DNA from: JBJHAX01 sp050480705
GTDB taxonomy: Bacteria; Actinomycetota; Nitriliruptoria; Nitriliruptorales; Nitriliruptoraceae
DNA: 9,563 nt
Assembly: GCA_050480705.1 (NCBI GenBank)
Contig: JBJHAX010000066.1
Location: forward strand, 1 to 9,563
Reading direction: 5' to 3'
Positions 1 to 5,297 of the stretch are shown here, piece after piece; within the stretch, counting starts at the first letter, position 1, and the number at the start of each line of letters is the position of its first letter. The notes beneath the pieces are model-generated. The model saw only the letters and a program-made list of their open reading frames with translations, was not told where the DNA came from and did not search any database. Both the position numbers and the translations under genes were made by a program.

Positions 1-10
1 CGTCATCAAC

Positions 11-69
11 GGTCACGGGGATCGTCTCCTTCGAGGCTTTCGACACCAAGAAGGATTCTCCCCGTGACC
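11..69. repeat. 11-bp perfect inverted repeat
   Basis: Bases 11-21 (ggtcacgggga) are the exact reverse complement of 59-69 (tccccgtgacc), with 37 bases between. The right arm contains the GTG that opens the short frame at 64-117, so folding would occlude that start if the region is transcribed rightward. It could also be an operator pair or the end of a lost insertion sequence. The sequence alone does not separate these. Confidence 0.4.
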
Positions 70-117
70 ACCTATGTCACGGACCTGTCACCTCTACCCG
101 TGAACTCCTTGGTCTAG
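64..117 (+). pseudogene. 17-codon frame, possible remnant or leader peptide
   Basis: A GTG at 64 follows an AAGGA-like motif (52-55) and opens a 17-codon frame beginning MTTYVTDLS, ending at TAG 115-117. From memory, this start resembles the first residues of longer small proteins seen on actinobacterial mobile elements, which continue well beyond this point. If that is right, this is a truncated copy whose frame is lost after the ninth residue. The alternative is a chance open frame or a regulatory leader peptide; the start codon lies inside the right arm of the 11-bp inverted repeat. The evidence is thin, and I offer it as a lead rather than a firm gene. Confidence 0.25.
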
Positions 118-206
118 GCCGGCAGTCTGGAGGCCAGGTACCGGGCGGGACTGGCGCTGTTGTCGGGCGGCACGGCAGATGATGGGTTGTCCAGGCCCAC
201 CTCACT

Positions 207-222
207 GCCAGGTCACCCTGGC
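207..222 (-). terminator. hairpin after the HhH gene, possible terminator
   Basis: Bases 207-212 (gccagg) and 217-222 (cctggc) form a perfect 6-bp stem with a 4-base loop. It lies 10 bases past the stop of the leftward gene at 233-1003. There is no T-tract, so it would be an atypical (high-GC) terminator or an RNA-stabilising 3' hairpin closing the leftward gene set. Confidence 0.35.
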
Positions 223-232
223 TGGATTCTGG

Positions 233-1003
233 TCAGCGTGAGCGGGTGTTTCGACGGTAGATACGACGAGCTTCGCGCTGGTGGTTCCAGATGGCGTGAT
301 CGAGTGCGGACCGGTCGGTGCCCATCGCGTCGGCGGTGGCCGCGACCAACCGTGCGGCATTGCCGGGGGTGGTGTTGTGTTCCTCGCCGCTGCCGATTGG
401 TCGTTGAGGGTGGAGTGCTTCGTCGACGAACGCGCGGATCATGGTGTCGGCTTTCACTCCGGGCAGTCCGAGGAGGACGAGGAAGTAGTTCAGAGTCTGC
501 TCGCCCACGCCCGGTGTTGCGGTGACGACGCTGCCGAGTTGTCGGCGGGCGTCAGGCGTGGCGGCGTGTGCCCGTACGTCGGCGGCGTGTCTAATTGCGT
601 GGTCGAGGAGCTGCTGGGCAGTGGCGTGGACTGCCTGCCACTTGGTCAGCCGGTTGGGTCGTGGTCCGGGGACTTGCTGCGCGTTGATCGTGTGGAGCTG
701 CTCGAAGCCCTGCTGCCGGATCGTGTCATCTAGTGCCCGAAGATCATCGGCCAGGTCGACGTCGCGTAGCTGACGCCATTCCTGGAGCACACGATGGACG
801 CCGGTCGCCTCCCTCCCGTCGTCAGGTGGCCGTCCGTAGTTGGCGCGGGCCGAGAAGATCGCATCGATCAGGGCGACTTCGACCTCGTCGCGCCAACCGC
901 CAGGGTGCCGGTCGATGGCGTTCCCGAGTGTGCGTTGGATGTGGGCGCGCAGCAACTGCGCCTGAGCGTCATCCGGCTGGCTCATCCCGCTGCCCGTCGA
1001 CAT
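233..1003 (-). CDS. helix-hairpin-helix / DNA-glycosylase-like protein of unknown function
   Basis: 256 residues, mostly helical, with no membrane segment. The informative part is residues 163-190: a PGVG hairpin (164-167) inside a helix-turn-helix, followed by LPGVKADT with Asp186. This is the layout of the HhH-GPD fold of endonuclease III-type DNA glycosylases, where a hairpin grips the DNA backbone and an Asp shortly after it is catalytic. An earlier helix (about 40-57, ALIDAIFSARANYG) also fits the opening helix of that fold. There are no iron-sulphur cysteines and the usual catalytic Lys is not obvious, so glycosylase activity is unproven; it may only bind DNA. I chose ATG at 1003 because GAGGGGG lies just upstream; an in-frame ATG at 1039 lacks such a site. 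It is last in a leftward set after the GNAT (gap 115 bases). Confidence 0.75.
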   Translation of the reverse strand: MSTGSGMSQPDDAQAQLLRAHIQRTLGNAIDRHPGGWRDEVEVALIDAIFSARANYGRPPDDGREATGVHRVLQEWRQLRDVDLADDLRALDDTIRQQGFEQLHTINAQQVPGPRPNRLTKWQAVHATAQQLLDHAIRHAADVRAHAATPDARRQLGSVVTATPGVGEQTLNYFLVLLGLPGVKADTMIRAFVDEALHPQRPIGSGEEHNTTPGNAARLVAATADAMGTDRSALDHAIWNHQREARRIYRRNTRSR

Positions 1004-1118
1004 CACGGCCCCCTCTTCTGCCCGCCAGGACGGCGGCAACCGAGGTCATGCCTACCAGATGGCTGCGATACGTGCCGCCGAACGCCCCTGGGCGTCCACA
1101 CTGCACCACGCTGCTCAG

Positions 1119-1601
1119 TCACGGTTCACCCGCCCTTCGGGTGACCTGGCTGCCCATCAACATTCGCATTCGCGGCGGTTCTTGCGCTTGCCAGCCTTGC
1201 TTGGTCCAGAAGCCGAGCGCTTCGGGGTCGTCGAGGTGGACGATTCCTTCGACTCGCTTGACGTCGGTGTGTGCTTCGAAGCGATCGACGAGTGCCGAGG
1301 CGATCCCTTGTCGGCGAGAGTCCGGGTTGACCGCGACCCAGCGGATGAAGCCGACCTGGCCGCGTATGTGACCGAAGAGGACGCCACGCAGCCGGTCGTT
1401 GTTCTCAGCCGCGAACGTGAGGTGGTTGGGGAGCCGGTGGGCGTTGCCGATCGTCATCGTGATCTCGGGGTCGAGGTCGGGGATCGCTAACGCGGTCACG
1501 GTGCCGGTCAGCGCCTGTTGAAGTAGCTCACGAAGTGCGTCGGTGCGAGCTGCGATCTCGTCGGGGGGCAGGGAACGGATGTCGGCGTGCTGAGCGCTCA
1601 T
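1119..1601 (-). CDS. GNAT-family N-acetyltransferase
   Basis: 160 residues. The acetyl-CoA pyrophosphate-binding motif A is clear: VAVNPDSRRQGIAS at 89-102, with the R-x-x-G-x-A signature as Arg97, Gln98, Gly99, Ile100 and Ala101. It is followed by DDPEALGFWTKQGW (124-137), the usual beta-strand and helix near the GNAT C-terminus. The family moves an acetyl group from acetyl-CoA to an amine (small molecule, peptide or protein N-terminus). The substrate cannot be read from sequence; in a mobile element it could be a drug, a toxin substrate or a partner protein. ATG at 1601 is preferred because AAGGA lies 5 bases upstream; a longer frame reaches 1670 with no ribosome site. It lies 93 bases after the AAA+ gene and 115 before the HhH gene on the same strand, with gaps large enough for internal promoters. 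Confidence 0.85.
   Translation of the reverse strand: MSAQHADIRSLPPDEIAARTDALRELLQQALTGTVTALAIPDLDPEITMTIGNAHRLPNHLTFAAENNDRLRGVLFGHIRGQVGFIRWVAVNPDSRRQGIASALVDRFEAHTDVKRVEGIVHLDDPEALGFWTKQGWQAQEPPRMRMLMGSQVTRRAGEP
1126..1144. repeat. 7-bp stem hairpin at the 3' end of the GNAT gene
   Basis: Bases 1126-1132 (tcacccg) pair perfectly with 1138-1144 (cgggtga) around a 5-base loop. The hairpin covers the last codons of the GNAT gene, just before its stop at 1121-1119. It could attenuate or process the transcript before the HhH gene. It has no T-tract. Confidence 0.3.
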
Positions 1602-1694
1602 GACGTCCTTCACGTGGCTGTTGGGCCAACGATGATGCACGCTCGGTATGACATCGCGACCGTGCCGCAACGCATCGTGTGCCGGGTCTTCTCG

Positions 1695-3074
1695 TCAGAG
1701 GTAGTGGCCGTGTGCTGGTGATCTGTGGCGGTCACGTGCGAGCTGTTCGAGGACGTCGGTGGTGGGCTGTCCGTTGGTGTCGAGGATCGCGTGGCGGACC
1801 AGTTCGCGGATGTCGGCACCGCTGGCACCGTCGGTGAGCTGAGCGAGCCGGTCGAGGTCGAAGCCGCCAGGTAGATGCTGGAGGTAGTGACGCCAGATGG
1901 CTCGTCGGGCGGCGGCGGTTGGGGTGGGGAGTTCGATAATTCGGTCGATGCGGGCCGAGCGGATCGCGGCGGTGTCTAGGGCGGCGACGTCGTTGGTGGT
2001 GGCCAGGGTGAACACGGCGGTCTTGTCGCTGATCAGCCCGTCGACGGCGGTGAGGAAGTCGGCGAGGGACTTGTGGTCGCGGCCGTGCCGGTCGCCGATG
2101 ATCAGGTCGGCGTCTTCAAGCACGACGATTGCCGGGGCAAGCTGTTCGGCGAGCCGGTAAGCGGCGGCGAGTTGGGTGCGCATCACCGAGGTGGACAGCA
2201 GCAGGGCGGAGACCTGCCCGGCCAGCTCGCCGACGATGGTGCGTACCAACTGGGTCTTGCCGGTGCCCGGAGGGCCGTGCAGCAGCACACCACGGTTGAG
2301 GCCCAGCCCGAGCTGGAGCAGCAGGTCACGGTTGGCGAGCACCCTGTGGATGTTGCGGTCGATATCACGCCAGATCGTCTCAGGCAGGATCAGCGCGTCA
2401 CGAGTGTCGGTGGGAGCCGCAACCGCCGTGGCGGTCAGCCGCCCGTCGGCCTCGCCGACGTCAAGGACGTGACCGCGATACGGATGCTCATCCAGATCGC
2501 CGTCCTTGGCCAGCCGGGCCAGCAGGTCGCCAACCGGCGCTGCCGCGCGTGTGGGGGCGACCGCACGGATCAGTGAGAAGTCTTCGGGGCCGGGGTCGAT
2601 CTCGATCGTGAACGCCACATCGGTCAGCAGACCGGCAGGGATCAGCGCACGCACCGACGCCGGGACGGCAACCGGCCGGTCGGGAAGCACGATGGTGCGC
2701 CAACCGACCCCCTCTCCCCCACCCGCGCCGGTCACATGCTCGGCACGATCCAGTATCCGGCCGATCACCTGCGCGGCGACATCCAAACTGAGCCCTCGCG
2801 CACGCTCAGCGATCATCCGAACCCGACTGTGGGGCTGGTCGAGCACGTGCGCTGACCAGCGGGCCAACGTCTGGGGTTGACGCCGCTCCAACTCGCCATC
2901 CAACAGTCCCGCAACCAGCCGCCCCACATCACGATCGAACGGCGACAGGGACTCCACGCGCGCCTCGGTGCTGGCGGTGTCGCGATCGTGTGGCGCGCCA
3001 CCCGCAACCCCCGTTGTGACCGTGCCGTCGGGGCTTGAGGTCACAGCACGTCCCGATCGCGAGACTGTGGCCAT
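1695..3074 (-). CDS. AAA+ ATPase (BCS1/FtsH-like AAA module with unique N-terminal region)
   Basis: 459 residues. Residues 1-45 are low-complexity and probably disordered. Residues 45-225 form an unrecognised domain with alpha-helical then beta-rich character. From about 228 a complete AAA+ module follows: Walker A GPPGTGKT (267-274), Walker B IVVLEDAD (316-323), sensor-1 TTND (359-362), arginine-finger region IRSARIDR (371-378) and sensor-2 GASGADIRE (416-424). The LEDAD form of Walker B is the variant I associate with BCS1-type AAA proteins rather than the FIDE form of FtsH or Cdc48. No protease motif or transmembrane helix follows, so it is a stand-alone remodelling ATPase, probably hexameric; its client is unknown. 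ATG 3074 has a weak GAAAGA upstream, and an in-frame TGA four codons before it rules out a longer start. It heads the leftward AAA-GNAT-HhH set. Confidence 0.9.
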   Translation of the reverse strand: MATVSRSGRAVTSSPDGTVTTGVAGGAPHDRDTASTEARVESLSPFDRDVGRLVAGLLDGELERRQPQTLARWSAHVLDQPHSRVRMIAERARGLSLDVAAQVIGRILDRAEHVTGAGGGEGVGWRTIVLPDRPVAVPASVRALIPAGLLTDVAFTIEIDPGPEDFSLIRAVAPTRAAAPVGDLLARLAKDGDLDEHPYRGHVLDVGEADGRLTATAVAAPTDTRDALILPETIWRDIDRNIHRVLANRDLLLQLGLGLNRGVLLHGPPGTGKTQLVRTIVGELAGQVSALLLSTSVMRTQLAAAYRLAEQLAPAIVVLEDADLIIGDRHGRDHKSLADFLTAVDGLISDKTAVFTLATTNDVAALDTAAIRSARIDRIIELPTPTAAARRAIWRHYLQHLPGGFDLDRLAQLTDGASGADIRELVRHAILDTNGQPTTDVLEQLARDRHRSPAHGHYL

Positions 3075-3392
3075 CGATGTCTTTCACGCCGCGAGAAGCC
3101 ACTATCCGCCTCGGCTGTGACACCAGCGACTGACAGGTCGCTGGCACGATTGGGATCGGGCAGGAGCGTGATGTCCGGAAGAACCGGTAGGCCAACAGCG
3201 ACCCGAACGGTGAAGCAGGGACGTGCATCTATGCGTTGTTGGTAGGCACGGTTGACCTCACCTCCTAACGTCGCCTTCTCGTGAAGTGAACTCAAGCGTG
3301 AACATAACGACAGTTCCTTTCGGGGCAACGTCGCCGACGTGATGCGCGAGATTGGTCTGTAGGTGACACTGGTCCCGCCCGGAGGAACCGCG
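3075..3392. promoter_or_regulatory. divergent regulatory region between the AAA+ gene and the 58-residue gene
   Basis: The 318-base space separates the leftward ATPase gene from the rightward 3393 gene, so it must drive both. I see no confident -10/-35 pair on either strand. On the minus strand it holds a short frame with a strong ribosome site (3258-3305) and an AGGAGG (3266-3261) whose next start, GTG 3249, meets a stop after six codons. Leftward transcripts starting upstream of 3305 would carry a leader of over 230 bases before the ATPase start. Confidence 0.45.
3258..3305 (-). CDS. 15-residue leader peptide candidate
   Basis: Minus-strand ATG at 3305 is preceded by AAAGGA nine to ten bases upstream and opens MFTLEFTSREGDVRR, then TGA. 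The last codons and stop read AGGAGGTGA, so its end forms a near-perfect ribosome-binding site. That is an arrangement typical of translational coupling or of a regulatory leader. The downstream GTG (3249) gives only MPTNNA before a stop, which suggests either a decayed second gene or a two-peptide leader ahead of the AAA+ gene. This could be chance; the good ribosome site is the main support. Confidence 0.3.
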   Translation of the reverse strand: MFTLEFTSREGDVRR

Positions 3393-3569
3393 ATGATCCC
3401 GACACCCGAAGCCTGGGAAGCAGACCCGAACCGATACGACCCGAACGCCAACGACGCCGAAGGCGTGATGCGCAACCTCGCGGCGCTGCGCGCCGCCAGG
3501 GCCGCGCCGCGGGAACGGCTCCGGGGGCTGACCGGCATCGACCCCGGCGCCGACGACGCCGACGAGTAG
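3393..3569 (+). CDS. small acidic hypothetical protein (58 residues)
   Basis: ATG at 3393 is preceded by GGAGGAA with a spacing of about six bases, the best ribosome site in the element part of the window. The protein starts MIPTPEAWEADPNRYDPNAN, has a central helix rich in Arg and Ala (about 26-45) and ends in a very acidic tail (GADDADE). There is no cysteine, no signal peptide and no membrane segment. Third codon positions are strongly G/C, as expected of a real gene here. The stop at 3567-3569 is nine bases before the start of the next gene at 3579, so the two are probably co-transcribed. I do not recognise the family; the small charged character would fit an accessory, antirepressor or DNA-mimic role, but that is speculation. 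Confidence 0.7.
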   Translation: MIPTPEAWEADPNRYDPNANDAEGVMRNLAALRAARAAPRERLRGLTGIDPGADDADE

Positions 3570-3578
3570 AAGCCCGCT

Positions 3579-4120
3579 ATGCCAGTCGGCCCGTACCCCG
3601 ACCATGCGGCCTGTGTCGCGGAGAACGCCGACAAGGATGACCCCGACGACCGACACGTCACCCTGTCGTGGCTCGGCAACCTCGACGACGGCAGACGGCC
3701 GTCGTTCCCGTTCGACGACGGGGCCCGGCTCGCTGTTGACACCGCCGAGGCCGTCGACGCGTTCGACGCCGACGTTGAACACGGCTGCGTGGATGTGCTC
3801 GACCGCTGGTACGCCACCAACCCGGCAGCAGCCAACGAGGCAATGCGTGAACGGCCTGACGGGCCACGGGAGGTGTCCTATATCGAGCAGCGCACCAACC
3901 CGCCAACCCGCGCCGCCACGACGTCATCCTGGCCCACCCCGCCTTCCACGTCACCGATGTGCGGTACCACTACAGCGAAGCCATTCAGGCTGGCAGCGAC
4001 CACGGCATCATCCAAGCCACCCTCCAGCTCAGAGCACCCGTCGAACGCTGGCGCGTTCCGTACGCGCGCCCGTCGCTGCAATCGCACCCGGCTCACTTTG
4101 CCAACACAGCGGTCCAGTAG
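3579..4120 (+). pseudogene. frameshifted gene; 3' part resembles the end of an EEP (endonuclease/exonuclease/phosphatase) domain
   Basis: From ATG 3579 the frame is well coding for about 110 residues (strong G/C third positions, start MPVGPYPDHAACVAENADKD). After RTNPPTR near 3915 it turns into low-quality Ser/Thr/Pro-rich sequence. The coding signature moves to the -1 (+2) frame, which is open only from 3860, has no ATG/GTG/TTG start of its own, and runs HDVILAHPAFHVTDVRYHYS ... AGSDHGIIQATLQL to a TAG at 4118-4120. That tail matches the final strand-and-SDH motif of EEP-fold nucleases and phosphatases (compare E. coli ExoIII, RIDLLLAS ... SDHAPVWATF). The catalytic Glu and GD-x-N motifs earlier in the fold are not visible, so even with the frame repaired this would be a truncated or chimeric gene of about 180 residues. 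A sequencing error or programmed shift at the C-rich stretch 3893-3915 remains possible. Confidence 0.6.
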
Positions 4121-4431
4121 CGCCGTCGGCGAGGTGAGTAGACGATCTCGCAGCCTCTATCGCGCCGACAGCAGTGCATCCCGAGGGCACACTGTGTGCA
4201 GTCGCAATCGCAGGAGCCGTCGGGGGTCGGAGTTCTCGACGGCCCCAAGCTTCGCACCTGAACGCTGACGTCGGGAGCCACATAGGGAGCCACGTTGGTG
4301 GGGAAGGGAACCGAAGTGGGAGCCCAGTCCGTGAATCCGCTGGGACGCAATCGGACGAAACACGGCCTCAAACGGCAGAATGTCGGACTTTGGCGAACTG
4401 AACGGAACCGAACTGCCGACCCACGGATGCA
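4121..4431. other. non-coding element end, attachment-site flank
   Basis: This 311-base stretch lies between the end of the frameshifted gene and the tRNA fragment. Open frames cross it on both strands, but none has a convincing start, ribosome site or recognisable product. It holds the short direct repeats at 4273-4326. It is where an integrative element would keep integrase-binding arm sites beside the crossover core. No integrase gene or recognisable remnant is present. Confidence 0.5.
4273..4326. repeat. direct repeats gggagccac, possible integrase arm sites
   Basis: The 9-mer gggagccac occurs at 4273-4281 and 4285-4293, exactly 12 bases apart, and a near copy gggagccca lies at 4318-4326 (45 bases from the first). 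Short, same-orientation repeats about 110-160 bases from the crossover core fit arm-type binding sites of tyrosine recombinases. That assignment rests on position and spacing only. Confidence 0.4.
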
Positions 4432-4476
4432 CTTGTAAGCGGCAGGTCACGGGTTCGAGTCCCGTCCTCGGCTCCA
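4432..4476 (+). tRNA. 3' half of tRNA-Thr(UGU), attachment-site remnant
   Basis: Reading rightward: anticodon loop cttgtaa (4432-4438, anticodon TGT), 3' anticodon stem gcggc (4439-4443), variable loop aggtc (4444-4448), T arm acggg-ttcgagt-cccgt (4449-4465, all five pairs intact), 3' acceptor strand cctcggc (4466-4472), discriminator t and encoded CCA (4474-4476). The 5' half is missing. The bases before the loop (atgca) do not pair with gcggc, no D arm precedes, and gccgagg does not occur upstream. The identity break falls at the anticodon loop, a favoured crossover point of tyrosine recombinases. I therefore read it as the displaced 3' tRNA end (att site), not a working tRNA. Confidence 0.85.
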
Positions 4477-4490
4477 GAATTCGGCGCGGT

Positions 4491-5066
4491 TCACCGCTTG
4501 GGCGACGCCGCCTCGGCCGTCTGTCGCATCGAAGTGTCGCGGACCATGATGTAGCCGAGCGGCAGCCAGCTGATCCCGAACAGCGTGCGCATGAGCAGGA
4601 ACGCCTCGGGATTGCCTTCGACCGGACGCCCATCGAACGCGAACAGGATCCATCCCAATCCGACGAGCCCCGCGACAAGTGGTACGAGGCGCCAGCGTGG
4701 CAGCACGTCGCGGCGCAGCGCCCCGACGCCGAACAACAGCAGGCCGACGACCGTCACAAGCGTCCCCGCAACTATCGGCATGAACCACGGACCGGGAAGT
4801 ACGACGACGAACGACGCGACGTGCCCGACGGCGACCGCGGTGATACCGGCGACGATGGTGACCAGGCCAGCACGCCCCTCCGCCGGGCTCGCTGGCGCGT
4901 ACTGCGCACGCAGAGCCCATGCGCCCACGAGCCAGCCCGCGAAGCCGACGACGAGCAGCGCGCCGAGCATTCGGTCGTCAGGGTCGACGGTGTGGCGAAA
5001 CCTGCTCGCCAGGAAGATGCCCACGCCCGCCGTCAGCGCCACACCGCCTGTGCGGATCCCCACCAT
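4491..5066 (-). CDS. six-helix integral membrane protein, function unknown
   Basis: 191 residues with six hydrophobic segments at about 7-24, 33-52, 67-89, 93-115, 120-138 and 158-175. They are joined by short loops with Arg-rich turns (for example LRRDVLPRWR after helix 4), which would place those loops in the cytoplasm. The C-terminal 16 residues are polar. I do not recognise a family motif, and no transporter signature is visible. ATG 5066 is chosen because the hydrophobic pattern begins there; the longer frame to 5438 is basic, low-quality sequence overlapping the divergent gene. The ribosome site is weak (GGGGCGG). The stop lies 14 bases past the tRNA 3' end, pointing toward it, so this gene is probably the native chromosomal neighbour of tRNA-Thr. 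It is transcribed divergently from the coiled-coil gene. Confidence 0.8.
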   Translation of the reverse strand: MVGIRTGGVALTAGVGIFLASRFRHTVDPDDRMLGALLVVGFAGWLVGAWALRAQYAPASPAEGRAGLVTIVAGITAVAVGHVASFVVVLPGPWFMPIVAGTLVTVVGLLLFGVGALRRDVLPRWRLVPLVAGLVGLGWILFAFDGRPVEGNPEAFLLMRTLFGISWLPLGYIMVRDTSMRQTAEAASPKR

Positions 5067-5297
5067 CGACCGCCCCAACGGTTGCGAGCGCGCGACCCTA
5101 GGTGGGGCCTGTGCACGCCGGGGGCCATGCTGTACATGCGCGCACACCACGGTCATGACCGCTCGCCATGAAACGGCGTCTCGTCCCCAGGCGGCATGGC
5201 GCCGGGAGGCCACGCGCCTGGGCGCGTGCAAGGCTGGTCCTGGTCGTCGCGCCGGCGCGTTGGATGGCGGTTGCTCGATCGGCGACGAGGAGGCAGG
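5067..5297. promoter_or_regulatory. divergent intergenic region with two dyads
   Basis: 231 bases lie between the start codons of the leftward membrane protein and the rightward coiled-coil protein. A perfect 12-base palindrome, cggtcatgaccg, lies at 5150-5161. A second dyad has arms cacgcgcc (5211-5218) and ggcgcgtg (5221-5228) with a 2-base centre. Either could be an operator; the second, with too small a centre to fold well as RNA, fits a dimeric DNA-binding protein better than a hairpin. I see no confident promoter hexamers. Confidence 0.4.

Larger units (their letters stand above)
1..4476. mobile_element. right-hand part of a tRNA-Thr-integrated genetic element (left end outside window)
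   Basis: The right limit is set by a 3' tRNA-Thr half at 4432-4476 with no 5' half attached, the usual scar of site-specific integration at a tRNA anticodon loop. Left of it lie genes of accessory character: an AAA+ ATPase, a GNAT, an HhH protein, a 58-residue orphan and a frameshifted gene, plus a non-coding end region with direct repeats. Right of it the genes look like chromosomal housekeeping or signalling genes. No integrase, excisionase, relaxase or phage structural gene is visible, so I cannot say whether this is an integrative conjugative element, a satellite, a genomic island or a decayed prophage. The left limit is not in view; position 1 is only the window edge. Confidence 0.66.

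Noticed and set aside
2929..3228. Minus-strand 99-residue frame overlapping the AAA+ start
   Set aside because: It overlaps about 145 bases of the ATPase coding region, lacks a ribosome site at its ATG, and gives an unrecognisable Arg-rich product.
3041..3835. Long minus-strand frame (264 codons) running antisense to 3393-3900
   Set aside because: Its body is Ser/Ala/Arg-rich shadow sequence opposite two better-coded genes. Its last 60 codons look more protein-like but have no in-frame start with a ribosome site, so at most they are a decayed gene in the ATPase leader.
4380..4476. A complete tRNA gene ending at 4476
   Set aside because: Only the anticodon loop onward fits. No 5' acceptor strand gccgagg, no D arm and no matching 5' anticodon stem lie upstream.
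4157..4678. Minus-strand 173-residue frame crossing the tRNA fragment, containing RTGLEPVTCRLQ
   Set aside because: This peptide is the antisense translation of the tRNA T arm and acceptor stem, a well-known source of false proteins. The flanking part overlaps the real membrane protein gene.
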